A DNA stretch of 64,000 bases, from positions 186,001 to 250,000 of the forward strand of contig NZ_JNFG01000202.1 of assembly GCF_000729995.1 (NCBI RefSeq). Reading direction: 5' to 3'. The DNA comes from Caballeronia sordidicola. Its GTDB lineage: Bacteria; Pseudomonadota; Gammaproteobacteria; Burkholderiales; Burkholderiaceae. Positions 25,363-35,283 of the stretch are shown piece by piece; the stretch's first letter is position 1; every line of letters begins with the position of its first letter. Under the pieces are notes generated by a model. The model ran no database searches. It was not told where the DNA came from and saw only the letters and a list, made by a program, of their open reading frames with translations. Made by a program: the position numbers and the translations under genes.

Positions 25363-26397
25363 ATGTGGAGCTACATCCTTAAACGTATCTTGCTGATGAT
25401 CCCGACCCTGCTCGGCGTCCTCACGCTCACGTTCGCCGTGATCCAGTTCGTGCCGGGCGGACCGGTCGAACAAGCCGTGCACGAATTACGCCGCGGCGAG
25501 CAAGGCACAAGCTTCGGCATGCGCATGCACACGGGCGTTGATGCCCAGCAGGTCGCACAACTTCGCGCACTCTACGGCTTCGATAAACCGCCGCTCGAAC
25601 GCTACTGGCTGATGCTCGGACGCTTCGCCCGTTTCGATCTCGGCGACAGTTATTTTCGCCATCAAAGCGTGTGGTCGCTGATTGTGTCGAAGCTGCCGGT
25701 ATCGATCAGTATCGGCGTGTGGACGTTCTTTCTGACTTATCTGATTTCGGTGCCGCTTGGCATCGCGAAGGCAGTGCGCAACGGTTCCACGTTCGATTTC
25801 ACCACGAGTCTGCTTGTGCTCGTCGGCTTCGCCATTCCCGGCTTCGTGCTTGGTGTGCTGCTCCTTGTACTGTTCGGCGGCGGCTCGTTTTGGCAACTGT
25901 TTCCGCTGCGCAACCTCACGTCGGACAACTGGGCGACATTAAGCCTCGGCGGGAAGATAGCTGATTATTTGTGGCATATCACCTTGCCGATTGTGGCATC
26001 GGTGGTGGGCAGCTTCGCGGTCGTCACCATGCTGACCAAGAACGCGTTCCTCGATGAAATCCGCAAACAATATGTGCTGACCGCGAGGGCGAAGGGTTTG
26101 TCGGAGAGAAGGGTGTTGTGGAAGCACGTGTTTCGCAACGCGTTGTTGCCGCTGATCGTGGGCTTCCCTGGCGCGTTCATTGGCGCGTTCTTTACGGGCA
26201 GTCTGCTGATAGAAACGCTTTTTTCACTCGATGGCCTCGGCCTGCTCTCCTACGAGTCCGTCGTGCGGCGCGATTATCCAGTCGTGCTCGGTACGCTGTA
26301 TCTGTTCACGCTGATCGGACTTGCCACCAAGCTGATCTCCGACCTCTGCTATGTCTGGGTCGATCCGCGCATTCAATTCGAACAACTGGAGCGTTGA
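25363..26397 (+). CDS. yejB: Peptide ABC transporter permease YejB
   Basis: 344 residues with six membrane segments and the binding-protein-dependent permease core. The N-terminus MWSYILKRILLMIPTLLGVL is typical of DppB/YejB proteins. The EAA loop is TARAKGLSERRVLWKHVFRN, which contacts the YejF ATPase. The end SDLCYVWVDPRIQFEQLER is a YejB hallmark. It is followed by yejE with its likely TTG start one base after the stop. Confidence 0.93.
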   Translation: MWSYILKRILLMIPTLLGVLTLTFAVIQFVPGGPVEQAVHELRRGEQGTSFGMRMHTGVDAQQVAQLRALYGFDKPPLERYWLMLGRFARFDLGDSYFRHQSVWSLIVSKLPVSISIGVWTFFLTYLISVPLGIAKAVRNGSTFDFTTSLLVLVGFAIPGFVLGVLLLVLFGGGSFWQLFPLRNLTSDNWATLSLGGKIADYLWHITLPIVASVVGSFAVVTMLTKNAFLDEIRKQYVLTARAKGLSERRVLWKHVFRNALLPLIVGFPGAFIGAFFTGSLLIETLFSLDGLGLLSYESVVRRDYPVVLGTLYLFTLIGLATKLISDLCYVWVDPRIQFEQLER

Positions 26398-26398
26398 G

Positions 26399-27505
26399 TT
26401 GAACCGTTCCCTGCTCCGACCACCTCAAGACAGCGATGCCCAGCCGCTCAGCGTGCCGGTTTCGATCACGCCAGGACAACGCGTCTGGCAGCGGTTCAAA
26501 CGCAACCGCCTCGGCTACTGGAGCCTGGTGATTTTCGTGATCGCGTTCGCGATCAGTCTCGCGGGACCGCTATGGTCGAATGACAAACCTCTGGTCGTGC
26601 GTTATCAGGGGCACCTTTATTTTCCGCTGGTCAAGACGTATGCGGAGACCACGTTCGGCGGCGATTTCCCGACGCCCGCCGATTACCTCGATCCCTACAT
26701 TCGCGACCGTTTCAGCGAGGGCAGCAACTTCGCTGTTTATCCGCCGAACCACTATTACTACGACACGCTCAACTACTTTTCCAAGGCCTCGAACCCGGCG
26801 CCGCCATCGCGTGAAAACTGGCTCGGCACCGACGATCGCGGCCGCGATGTGTTCGCCCGATTGCTCTATGGCTTTCGCGTCTCCGTCATCTTCGCGCTGG
26901 TCCTCACCGCAATAGGGACCGTGCTCGGTCTCCTGGCCGGCGCGGTGCAAGGCTACTTCGGCGGCCGTACCGACCTGACCGGGCAGCGCCTGATCGAGAT
27001 CTGGAGTGCGTTGCCGGAGTTGTATCTGCTGATTATTTTTGCGACTATTTTTGAACCAAGCCTGGTTCTGCTCGTTGTGCTGTTGTCGTTGTTCGGATGG
27101 ATCGGGTTATCGGACTATGTGCGCGCCGAATTCCTGCGCAACCGCACGCAGGATTACGTGCGGGCGGCGCGGGCGATGGGGCTATCCAACGCCCAGATCA
27201 TTTGGCGGCACATCCTGCCGAACAGCCTCACGCCTGTTATCACGTTCCTGCCATTTCGCATGAGCGGGGCGATCCTTGCGCTAACCAGCCTCGATTTCCT
27301 GGGCCTTGGCGTGCCGCCGCCCACGCCGTCGCTTGGAGAATTGCTCGCGCAAGGCAAGGCGAACCTCGACGCGTGGTGGATCTCGCTGTCCACTTTCGGC
27401 GTGCTGGTCGCCACCTTGTTGCTGCTCACGTTCATGGGCGACGCGCTGCGCAACGCGCTGGACACGCGTATCTCCGATGCAGTCAAAGCCGGAGGCGGTC
27501 AATGA
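26399..27505 (+). CDS. yejE: Peptide ABC transporter permease YejE
   Basis: 368 residues if the TTG at 26399 is used (LNRSLLRPPQDSDAQP); GGAG lies 7 bases before it. An ATG at 26351 would overlap yejB by 47 bases and is less likely. It has an N-terminal transmembrane helix, a periplasmic insert with DPYIRDRFSEGSNFAVYPPN, then the permease core from about residue 160 (FARLLYGFRVSVIFALVLTA) with the EAA loop RAARAMGLSNAQIIWRHILP. GTDDRGRDVF marks the DppC/YejE family. It overlaps yejF by 4 bases (ATGA). Confidence 0.92.
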   Translation: MNRSLLRPPQDSDAQPLSVPVSITPGQRVWQRFKRNRLGYWSLVIFVIAFAISLAGPLWSNDKPLVVRYQGHLYFPLVKTYAETTFGGDFPTPADYLDPYIRDRFSEGSNFAVYPPNHYYYDTLNYFSKASNPAPPSRENWLGTDDRGRDVFARLLYGFRVSVIFALVLTAIGTVLGLLAGAVQGYFGGRTDLTGQRLIEIWSALPELYLLIIFATIFEPSLVLLVVLLSLFGWIGLSDYVRAEFLRNRTQDYVRAARAMGLSNAQIIWRHILPNSLTPVITFLPFRMSGAILALTSLDFLGLGVPPPTPSLGELLAQGKANLDAWWISLSTFGVLVATLLLLTFMGDALRNALDTRISDAVKAGGGQ

Positions 27506-29100
27506 GCGCGCCATTGCTGGACATCACAGATCTGCGGGTGCGCTTTGGCGAGACCATGGCCGTCGATGGCGTGAGCCTCAAGATCGAAGCCGGTGAACGC
27601 GTGGCGCTGGTCGGCGAGTCGGGATCGGGCAAAAGCGTGACCGCGTTGTCCATCCTGCGGCTTCTGCGCGATGCCGAACTGAGCGGATCGATTCGCCTGG
27701 ACGGCCAGGAGTTGCTGACCAAAAGCGAATCCGCAATGCGCAAACTGCGCGGCTCGGACATCGCGATGATCTTCCAGGAGCCGATGACCGCGCTCAACCC
27801 GCTGTACACCATCGGCGACCAGATTGCGGAGACGATTCAACTGCACGATGGCGTGTCCGCTCGCGACGCCCGTCGCCGAGCGATCGACCTGCTCGCGCGC
27901 ACGGGGATCACGGAGCCGGAAAAACGCATCGACCGATACGCGCATCAGCTATCGGGCGGACAACGCCAGCGCGCGATGATCGCCATGGCGCTGGCGTGCC
28001 GCCCGCGTCTTCTCCTCGCCGATGAACCCACGACGACCCTGGACGTGACTATCCGCGCCCAGATCGTGGAATTGCTGCTGGAGTTGCAACGCGACGAAGC
28101 CGCGTCACGAGGAATGGCCGTGTTGCTGATCACCCACGATCTCAACCTCGTGCGTAAGTTCGCGCAGCGCGTGGCGGTCATGGAGCAGGGCGCGCTGGTG
28201 GAAAGCGGCACGGTGCAGAACATATTTGCATCGCCGCAGCATTCCTATACGGTGCGATTGCTTGAGAGCCGGCCGGAGCGCACGGTATTGCCCGTGCTGC
28301 CGCTGTCACCCGTATTGCTCGACGCGGAAGAGGTGTCCGTGGAATTCGCCACGAAGACGCCGGGCGTGGGTGGCTGGTTCCGCCGGAGTGCGTTCAAGGC
28401 GGTGGACCGCGTTTCCGTGACGGTGCGTCAGGGTGAAACGTTGGGTATCGTGGGCGAGTCCGGCTCGGGCAAATCCACTTTGGCGATGGCATTGCTAGGT
28501 TTGCAGCGCACGTCACACGGGAAGGTGGAATTCCAGGGGCGCGCGCTTGGCGACTATCGTGGCCGCGAAAAAACTGTTTTGCGATCAAATATGCAGGTGG
28601 TGTTTCAGGACCCGTATAGCTCGTTGTCGCCACGTCAGACGATTGAGCGAATAGTGGGGGAGGGGTTGGCGCTGCATCGTCCGGAACTCGATGCCGCCGC
28701 CCGCCACGCCAAGGTGGTGGCCGTTTTGCGCGAAGTCGGAATCGACCGTACGGCGTTGAACCGGTACCCGCACGAGTTCTCCGGCGGCCAGCGGCAGCGC
28801 ATTGCGATCGCCCGCGCGCTGGTGCTCGAACCACGCATCCTGATCCTCGATGAACCTACCAGCGCACTCGATGTGTCAATTCAGTATCAAGTTTTGCGTC
28901 TGCTTGCCGATATACAACAGAAGTACAACCTGGGCTATGTGTTCATCAGCCATGACCTGGAGGTGATCGGCGCGATGGCGCACCGGGTTGTGGTGATGCA
29001 GAACGGAATTGTCGTGGAAACCGGCGATGTGGAGAATATTTTTGCGACGCCGTCCCACGAATACACAAGAAAGTTACTGAAAGCCGCGATCGCGGCCTAA
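27502..29100 (+). CDS. yejF: Duplicated ABC ATPase YejF
   Basis: 532 residues from ATG 27502; the long open frame upstream lies inside yejE and is a shadow. Two ATPase halves: the first with Walker A VGESGSGKSVT (about residue 40), signature LSGGQRQRAMIAMA and Walker B LLLADEPTTTLDVT; the second with GESGSGKSTLAMALL, FSGGQRQRIAIARA and LILDEPTSALDVS. It powers the YejBE permease for peptide uptake. Last gene of the operon. No microcin resistance or other accessory gene sits beside it. Confidence 0.95.
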   Translation: MSAPLLDITDLRVRFGETMAVDGVSLKIEAGERVALVGESGSGKSVTALSILRLLRDAELSGSIRLDGQELLTKSESAMRKLRGSDIAMIFQEPMTALNPLYTIGDQIAETIQLHDGVSARDARRRAIDLLARTGITEPEKRIDRYAHQLSGGQRQRAMIAMALACRPRLLLADEPTTTLDVTIRAQIVELLLELQRDEAASRGMAVLLITHDLNLVRKFAQRVAVMEQGALVESGTVQNIFASPQHSYTVRLLESRPERTVLPVLPLSPVLLDAEEVSVEFATKTPGVGGWFRRSAFKAVDRVSVTVRQGETLGIVGESGSGKSTLAMALLGLQRTSHGKVEFQGRALGDYRGREKTVLRSNMQVVFQDPYSSLSPRQTIERIVGEGLALHRPELDAAARHAKVVAVLREVGIDRTALNRYPHEFSGGQRQRIAIARALVLEPRILILDEPTSALDVSIQYQVLRLLADIQQKYNLGYVFISHDLEVIGAMAHRVVVMQNGIVVETGDVENIFATPSHEYTRKLLKAAIAA

Positions 29101-29146
29101 TTTTCACCAATTAGGTGCGTATCTCGATTGAATTTTTCTATGCCTT

Positions 29147-29175
29147 TTGACATGTAAATAATATCTGGCTAGTAT
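29147..29175 (+). promoter_or_regulatory. Sigma-70 promoter of the NlpC/P60 gene
   Basis: Consensus TTGACA (29147-29152), 17 bases, TAGTAT (29170-29175). The start codon is about 60 bases downstream. Confidence 0.8.
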
Positions 29176-29236
29176 CAAGCCAACTTTTCCGCATGATCCT
29201 GATTTATCAGTCTTTTTCACCAAAAACTACCGACCG

Positions 29237-29935
29237 ATGCAGCAATTAACTTTGACTCAAACATGCGCGCGTGCAGCAGCCAGCATGTTGATCGGCCTGA
29301 TGATGACAGCAACATCCGGTGCGTTCGCCGACGAAGTCAACAATTCAAGCCAAAATGCCAGCAATGGCATCTCCGCGTCGACCAAAGCAGCTAACGACAT
29401 TTATCCCGTTGCCGACTCCGGCAATGTCGGTGGCATCGTGTCCGCGAACCCAACCAGCGGCACGCGTTCTTTTCTTTCCGGCATGGCGAGCAAGGCGGGC
29501 GACGTAGTCGTCGGCGCGCTCAATATGATCGGCGTGCGTTATCGCTGGGGCGGCAATACACCGGATTCCGGTCTCGATTGCAGCGGTTTCGTGCGCTACG
29601 TGTTCCAGGACACGCTGGGCATGACCTTGCCGCGGCGTGCGGAAGAAATGAGCCGGGTGGGCGAGAAAGTTCGCGTGAGCGAACTGAAACCGGGTGACCT
29701 CGTGTTTTTTAACACAATGCGTCGCTCGTTCTCGCATGTTGGGATCTATATTGGCGACAACAAGTTTGTTCATTCGCCGTCCACGGGCAGCACGATCCGC
29801 GTGGACGACATGGACAACAGCTATTGGGAAAAGCGGTACACGGGCGCTCGACGTGTTGAAGCGACCTTCCCGATTGATGGCGTCGATCTACGTCAGCGTG
29901 TCAGCGCCACGATTGGTAGCAACAACGACAACTAA
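29237..29935 (+). CDS. Exported NlpC/P60 cell-wall hydrolase
   Basis: 232 residues. A signal peptide ends near SGAFA (residue 31). A Ser/Asn-rich linker is followed by the NlpC/P60 domain from about residue 88, with the catalytic Cys115 in SGLDCSGFVR, His167 in FSHVGIYIG and His179 in KFVHSPS. Such enzymes cut the D-gamma-glutamyl-meso-DAP bond of peptidoglycan stems. The domain order and size resemble the single-domain Spr/MepS-like endopeptidases but there is no lipobox, so it is free in the periplasm. It has its own strong promoter and terminator. Confidence 0.88.
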   Translation: MQQLTLTQTCARAAASMLIGLMMTATSGAFADEVNNSSQNASNGISASTKAANDIYPVADSGNVGGIVSANPTSGTRSFLSGMASKAGDVVVGALNMIGVRYRWGGNTPDSGLDCSGFVRYVFQDTLGMTLPRRAEEMSRVGEKVRVSELKPGDLVFFNTMRRSFSHVGIYIGDNKFVHSPSTGSTIRVDDMDNSYWEKRYTGARRVEATFPIDGVDLRQRVSATIGSNNDN

Positions 29936-30568
29936 GCCGTCACCCATCTGACCGGTTGCTCGCGGTTGTCGAGAGCCGGGACGGTGTACAAAAGCCTGCC
30001 TTCCAAAAAAGGCAGGCTTTTGCCGTTGCCGCGTGCGTGCCATACACGTTGTTGATGGCGGCGATCTCGGCATGGCGCGTCCGTGCTTCAAGTTCACGCA
30101 ATAATCGTTTGTCTCCCCTGAAAACCCGTTTATACCCAAGCGCATTCGGACGTTTCCGAGTGACATTGATGTAGATCGTCACAACGGGTTTCTACTTTCC
30201 GCACCATCTCGCACCCATACGTGCCAAGCACAAAACTTGACATGCCGATTGCTGCTTGCAGGCAAGCTTCGCACGTACAATCGCCCCCTTTTCCCCGGGC
30301 AGTGCAGAACGCTGCGCATCGACAGGAATTCTGTTCAAGGCAAAGCCTGAAAAAGCCAGCCAAACGTTGAAACAGGCTGGTGCAAATCCTTGCACGTTGA
30401 AGAACCTGAAGTGCGATTACGATCGGAGATACCCGGATATCCCATCGTCGTCTCGTACCGGATCAAGCTGTTATATGAATAAGATAATTATTTCGGTATG
30501 CAAAATAAAATCCGAAACCCAAACCAGTCTGGCTTGAATCTCTCAGCCGATCATTCAAGGAGAGGACT
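29936..30568. other. Intergenic region, 633 bp
   Basis: Holds the NlpC terminator (29989-30022) and the presumed promoter and leader of the molybdenum hydroxylase operon. A short inverted repeat GCTTGC-AG-GCAAGC occurs near 30254-30267 followed by TACAAT, and the last 120 bases are AT-rich. No gene recognised; the minus-strand frames there lack coding character. Confidence 0.5.
29989..30022 (+). terminator. Terminator of the NlpC/P60 gene
   Basis: Stem CAAAAGCCTGCC / GGCAGGCTTTTG, extended by TT/AA pairs, with a short loop, 54 bases after the stop codon. Confidence 0.85.
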
Positions 30569-33403
30569 ATGAGAGAACTCGACCGATCGCGTCGCGGCTT
30601 TTTGAAGGCGAGTGCAATTGCAGGATTGACGGTCATTATTGCGCCGCTTGGCAGTCGCGCGTTCGCTGCGTTATTCGAAGAAAAGATCCTGACGCCGATT
30701 CAATGGGATACAGCAAGCGGCAGCGCGAAGTTTCGCATTGACGGAATTGCGAAGGTCACCGGCGCAAAGGTATTCGCCCGCGACGTGCGCGCGGCCGACA
30801 TGCCGCACTGGCCGAACCAGCAATCGCACGCGTTCATGTTGCGCGCGACGCAGGCTGACCGGATCTATGAGGGTTTCGACCTGAGCTTGCTCGGCGACGA
30901 CCTTCAGCCGGACCGGATCGTCACAGCCGCGGAGCTGGCGCACGACGGTTTCGCATTTCCTGCCTTCTATGGCGACGACATGTTGCTGCCGCCAGGCAAG
31001 ACGCCGGCGTATCTCGGCCAGGCCGTGGCCATGCTGATCTATCACGATTTCGCACGCTTCCGGTTCGCCAAAGACAAGCTCCAGTTCCGCGATGAAATCA
31101 TCCGCTACGGCGAGAAGACCGGGCCGCTTGAACGCGACCCTTGGGGCACGTTCCGCTTCGTGCGCGTGGGGGGAGCCACGGCCTATGACGAGGACACGTT
31201 CTCGAGCCTGAAGGACACCATGCTGTTTCCCAGCGCGATGCGCAAGCACGAGCCTGTGTGGGCGTCGGGTCGGCAGGACGGCAAGCTCGACGAGCAGGGC
31301 ATGTTCCATGCGCAAAACATGCAGGGCGAACTCGATCATCCGCCGGCGGACTGGCTCGTGCTGGAGCGCAACTACAGTACCCAGTCCATCGATACCGCAG
31401 CACTCGAACCCGATAACACCAACTGCTGGTATGACGCGGCAACGCAATCGCTGCACATGGTCGTGCCGACGCAAGGGCCGCACGAGGTCGCCGAGAGCGC
31501 TGCCGGCATGGCGGCGAAGAGTCGCTTTCCGGTGAAGAACCTGTTCGTACATCCGGCCTATACGGTCGGCTACGGGTCGAAGGATCACTTCACGGTTCCG
31601 TTCTACGGACTGATCGCGGCCATGTATGGCGATGGCCGTCCCGTGCGTCTTGCATTTGATCGCTATGAGCAATTCCAGACATCGATAAAACGGCATGCAT
31701 CGAAGATGCGGTATCGCATTGCGATCGATAAGAAAACGAACCTCTTGCAATCGTTCAAGGCAGAGCTCGAAGTCGACGGAGGCGGGCGCTGCAATTTCTC
31801 GCCATCGGTGGCGATGGTGGGGGCCTCAGCCGCGCAGTCGATCTACTACTTCCCGAAGAGCGACCTGACGGGCGTGGCGATCGCGTCGCGGGCTATCGAC
31901 GCCGGCTCAGCGCGTGGTTACGGCACGCTGCAAACCATGGCCGCGACCGAGATGCTGATCGATGAAATTGCGACGCAGCTTGGGCTCGATGCGATCGATT
32001 TGCGGCTGAAGAACGCGCTGCGTTCGGGCATGAAAAATACCCAGGGTGCGATTCCGGCCGGCGCAATTCGTGTCGATGAAGTCTTGCAGAAAGCCAAGGT
32101 TCATCCGCTCTGGACCGGGCGCGCGCAGAAGAAGGCGGAGTATGAGCTGGCGCATCCCGGCAACCGCTACGGCGTGGGATTCGCGTGTGTGCAGAAAGAC
32201 TTTGGCACAGGCGCCGAGTCTTCGTTTGCGAAGGTTGAAATCTCGGCCGACGGCAAGATCACGTTGCATCACACGGCCGCCGAGATTGGCACGGGCGTGT
32301 CGACATCGCAAGCGATCGCGTGCGCGAAGTGGCTCGGCAAGCCGGCTGCTGAGGTCCGCATGGCGATCGTCGACTGGCCCGAGTTGCCGATGGTGACCAG
32401 CGGCGATCCGTACATGATGTCGCAGGGCCAGCAGGACAAGCTGTCGGCGAATCCGCGCTGGTCTCCGGGGTTGATATCGCCATCGAGCGCCACGAATTCG
32501 GCTTTTTATTTCACGCATAGCACGTACGAAGCGGCGCGCGTGGTCTTCACTCACGGCTTGTGGCCGGCGGCGATGGCGATATGGAGCGGCGGCATAGGCG
32601 GCGGTCAATCCGCGCCGCTTGTCGTGCGTCGTGAAGATGCGCGCTGGGTGGAGGGCAAGCTGACGGCTGCAGGTCTCGAGCCGTTGCCGCTCGACCAACT
32701 CGCGAAGAAAGCGCATGACCTCGGGCTGGTCACAGGCGCAATCGTGCACGTGTTCAATCGATGGCAATGGAGCGAGGCGGAATTCAACATCGACGGCGTG
32801 AGCGAGCGTCTGCCCATCGACGGCCTGTCGTTGCTTCACGGCGCGGGCAAGACCGATGTCAATGCCAAGGCCAACGCGGCACCGGGCCAGCCCGTTTACC
32901 GCGCTCTCGATCGCAAGCGTGTTTTCATCGCGCCGGTCAGTCGCAACAACGCCGCGGTCACTTACTACAGCGCGGTTGGAACGCTCGTCGAACTCGCGGT
33001 GAACGAAGCGAGCGGCCGGGTCAGCCTGCTTTCGCATCATTCGATCATGGAGTGCGGCAACATGCTTTCGCCGCAACTTGTCTCGGGTCAACTGCAAGGC
33101 GGACTGGCGATGGGTATTGGACATGCGCTGCATGAATACCTCCCGCTCTACGAAGAGGGTCCTGGCAACGGCACCTGGAACTTCAACCGTTATCACGTGC
33201 CGCGCGCAAGCGATGTCGCTGTCTGGGCCCAGACGGGCGAAGTGCTGCCGCCGCTGTCCGAGACCGATCCGCCGAAGGGCATTGCGGAGGTGGTGATGAT
33301 TCCGGTCGTCGGCGCCATCGTCAACGGTATCGCGCACGCCATCGGGCACCGGTTTAACGACTTGCCGGTGAAACCGCAAAACATTCAGGAGGCGCTCGCA
33401 TGA
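30569..33403 (+). CDS. Molybdopterin-binding subunit of a periplasmic Mo hydroxylase
   Basis: 944 residues of the xanthine oxidase family, large subunit, nearest in layout to isoquinoline 1-oxidoreductase beta chain and related aldehyde dehydrogenases. A twin-arginine signal is visible (DRSRRGFLKASAIAGLTVII). Later segments include FPVKNLFVHPAYTVGYGSKD, SARGYGTLQTMAATEMLIDE, GVGFACVQKDFGTGAESSFA, VEISADGKITLHHTAAEIGT and the C-terminal DPPKGIAEVVMIPVVGAIVN. It should be exported folded with its cofactor and oxidise an aldehyde or N-heterocycle. AAGGAGAGG lies upstream of the ATG. It overlaps the 2Fe-2S gene by 4 bases. The substrate cannot be told from sequence. Confidence 0.88.
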   Translation: MRELDRSRRGFLKASAIAGLTVIIAPLGSRAFAALFEEKILTPIQWDTASGSAKFRIDGIAKVTGAKVFARDVRAADMPHWPNQQSHAFMLRATQADRIYEGFDLSLLGDDLQPDRIVTAAELAHDGFAFPAFYGDDMLLPPGKTPAYLGQAVAMLIYHDFARFRFAKDKLQFRDEIIRYGEKTGPLERDPWGTFRFVRVGGATAYDEDTFSSLKDTMLFPSAMRKHEPVWASGRQDGKLDEQGMFHAQNMQGELDHPPADWLVLERNYSTQSIDTAALEPDNTNCWYDAATQSLHMVVPTQGPHEVAESAAGMAAKSRFPVKNLFVHPAYTVGYGSKDHFTVPFYGLIAAMYGDGRPVRLAFDRYEQFQTSIKRHASKMRYRIAIDKKTNLLQSFKAELEVDGGGRCNFSPSVAMVGASAAQSIYYFPKSDLTGVAIASRAIDAGSARGYGTLQTMAATEMLIDEIATQLGLDAIDLRLKNALRSGMKNTQGAIPAGAIRVDEVLQKAKVHPLWTGRAQKKAEYELAHPGNRYGVGFACVQKDFGTGAESSFAKVEISADGKITLHHTAAEIGTGVSTSQAIACAKWLGKPAAEVRMAIVDWPELPMVTSGDPYMMSQGQQDKLSANPRWSPGLISPSSATNSAFYFTHSTYEAARVVFTHGLWPAAMAIWSGGIGGGQSAPLVVRREDARWVEGKLTAAGLEPLPLDQLAKKAHDLGLVTGAIVHVFNRWQWSEAEFNIDGVSERLPIDGLSLLHGAGKTDVNAKANAAPGQPVYRALDRKRVFIAPVSRNNAAVTYYSAVGTLVELAVNEASGRVSLLSHHSIMECGNMLSPQLVSGQLQGGLAMGIGHALHEYLPLYEEGPGNGTWNFNRYHVPRASDVAVWAQTGEVLPPLSETDPPKGIAEVVMIPVVGAIVNGIAHAIGHRFNDLPVKPQNIQEALA

Positions 33404-34017
33404 CCGCTGCCAATTCAACTCCGACACCGCTCATGCACCAGCCCCTGATCCAGATGAAGCCCGTTTTGAAGCCCGCTTTGAAGCCCATTTCGCTGACGAT
33501 CAACGGTGCCGCCATGGGTCCGATCCAGACCCCCGACGGCCTCATGATGATCGACTTCCTGCATGAGTACGTCGGCTTGACCGGCTCGCGGCTTGGCTGC
33601 GGGCAGGGCGTTTGCCACGCGTGCGTGGTGATTCTCGACAAGCCGGACGGGTCGAGCGAAGAAGTGCGCACGTGTATCACGGGCGCGCATTTCTTCGATG
33701 GCAAGAAGGTGCGAACCATTGAAGGCCACGCCAAGCGTAACGAGCAAGGCGAAGTGGTGGAACTGTCGCCGGTGCAGCAGAAATTCCTCGAGCACTTCAG
33801 CTTCCAGTGCGGGTACTGCACGCCGGGATTCGTCAATGCGGCGACGGTGCTGATCGAGCGGCTGAAGCGCGAGCCGATTGCCAGGGAGTCAGTGGAACAG
33901 GAAATTACAAAAGCACTCGATGACCACATCTGTCGCTGCACCGGCTACGTGCGCTACTACGAAGCCGTCAAGGACATCGTGCTGAACACGCCAGGACTTG
34001 TTAAGGATTCCGCATGA
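33400..34017 (+). CDS. 2Fe-2S subunit of the Mo hydroxylase
   Basis: 205 residues. After an unusual N-terminal extension of about 28 residues with repeated MKPVLKPALKPI comes the ferredoxin-like domain with Cys motif SRLGCGQGVCHACVV and a fourth Cys in RTCITGAHFF, then the helical domain with FQCGYCTPGFVNAATV and HICRCTGYVRYYEAV. Two 2Fe-2S clusters carry electrons from the Mo site. It lacks its own export signal and would be carried out with the large subunit (hitchhiking). It overlaps its neighbours by 4 bases on both sides (ATGA). Confidence 0.92.
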   Translation: MTAANSTPTPLMHQPLIQMKPVLKPALKPISLTINGAAMGPIQTPDGLMMIDFLHEYVGLTGSRLGCGQGVCHACVVILDKPDGSSEEVRTCITGAHFFDGKKVRTIEGHAKRNEQGEVVELSPVQQKFLEHFSFQCGYCTPGFVNAATVLIERLKREPIARESVEQEITKALDDHICRCTGYVRYYEAVKDIVLNTPGLVKDSA

Positions 34018-35249
34018 ACCGGGCCATTTCTTTTCGCCTCGGCGCGCTTGCGCTATGCGTCGCCGCGCTGTCCGCTTGCAACGGACGTCTCGATGAAACC
34101 GCCGCCCCCACGCATGAGACGGCCGCGGAGCAAATCGTGCGTGGCAGTTATCTTGCCAAAGCGGCCGACTGCGCTGCCTGTCATACGGTCCCCGGCGGTG
34201 CGCCGTTTGCCGGCGGCGTAAAGCTCGGGTCACCGTTCGGCACCTTCTATGGCACGAACATTACGCCGGACGCGGTGCATGGCATCGGCAAGTGGAGCGC
34301 CGCGCAGTTCTACAAGGCCTTGCACGACGGCGTGGCGCCTGACAAGCAGCTCTATCCGGCCATGCCTTACACGTCTTACCGGACGATGTCCCGCGCCGAC
34401 AGCGACGCCATTTATGCGTACCTGATGGCGCAGAAGCCGGCCGCCGTGCCGAATCGGGATCCCGAACTGATGTTTCCGTTCAATGTGCGGTTTGCCGTGA
34501 TGTTCTGGAACATCCTGTTCCTCAAGGACAAGTTGCCGGATGCGTCAGTGGGAACCTCGGCTGACTGGACCCGCGGACAATATCTCGCCAATGCGCTGGG
34601 TCACTGTGCCGAGTGCCACACGTCGCGCGGCGCGTTCGGGCAGATGAACGGTGCGAGGGCGTTGCAAGGCTCGATGCTCGGTCGTGTCGTGCCGCCGGAT
34701 ATCACACCCGCGGGGCTTGCCGCGCGTGGCTGGACCAGCGCCGACTTGCAGGCCTACTTGGCAACGGGAATCAGCCGCCAGGGTTCTGCGCTCGGCGAGA
34801 TGCATCCTGTTGTCATGCTCAGTACTCAGCACCTGAGCCAGGGGGATCTGCGCGCGTTATCGACCTATCTGCTCGGCGATGCACCCCTTCCACCCACGCC
34901 GGTGCAACCGGGTTCCGCCGATGCAGCCCAGGTGGCAGCCGGCCGGGCAAGCTATGTCGCCGTATGTGCGGGGTGTCATGGCCGCGAGGGGGAGGGCAAG
35001 CCGCACGTCGCGGTATCGATGCAAGGAAGTTCGACGCTACGTCAGGCCGATCCGCATAACCTGATCGTCGCAATGCTTGATGGCGTGGACGCCACCGACT
35101 TCGCGGGAACGGAAAGCATGCAGGCAATGCCAGGATTCGCCGCCACGCTCAGTGACGATGAACTCGCGCATTTGGCCAACTACCTGCGCTCGAGCTGGGG
35201 CGGCCAGCTGGGCAACGTAACGGCCGCGAGGGTCAAGGCGTTGCGTTAA
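34014..35249 (+). CDS. Triheme lipoprotein cytochrome c, electron acceptor of the Mo hydroxylase
   Basis: 411 residues. A lipoprotein signal (LGALALCVAALSAC, lipobox LSAC near residue 22) anchors it to a membrane. Three heme c motifs: ADCAACHTVPGG (about residue 54), GHCAECHTSRGA (about 205) and AVCAGCHGREGE (about 325), each with a distal Met region (MPYTSYRTM, MHPVVMLS, MQAMPGFAATLSDDEL). The layout equals the cytochrome subunit of membrane alcohol/aldehyde dehydrogenases. It takes electrons from the 2Fe-2S subunit and passes them to the respiratory chain. Last gene of the three-gene operon. Confidence 0.93.
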   Translation: MNRAISFRLGALALCVAALSACNGRLDETAAPTHETAAEQIVRGSYLAKAADCAACHTVPGGAPFAGGVKLGSPFGTFYGTNITPDAVHGIGKWSAAQFYKALHDGVAPDKQLYPAMPYTSYRTMSRADSDAIYAYLMAQKPAAVPNRDPELMFPFNVRFAVMFWNILFLKDKLPDASVGTSADWTRGQYLANALGHCAECHTSRGAFGQMNGARALQGSMLGRVVPPDITPAGLAARGWTSADLQAYLATGISRQGSALGEMHPVVMLSTQHLSQGDLRALSTYLLGDAPLPPTPVQPGSADAAQVAAGRASYVAVCAGCHGREGEGKPHVAVSMQGSSTLRQADPHNLIVAMLDGVDATDFAGTESMQAMPGFAATLSDDELAHLANYLRSSWGGQLGNVTAARVKALR

Positions 35250-35283
35250 GTCGTCTGACGCAGCAAGGGCAAGGGAAGGGCAA

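Noticed and set aside
31907..33427. 506-residue minus-strand frame
   Set aside because: Fully antisense to the Mo hydroxylase large subunit, with no domain character.
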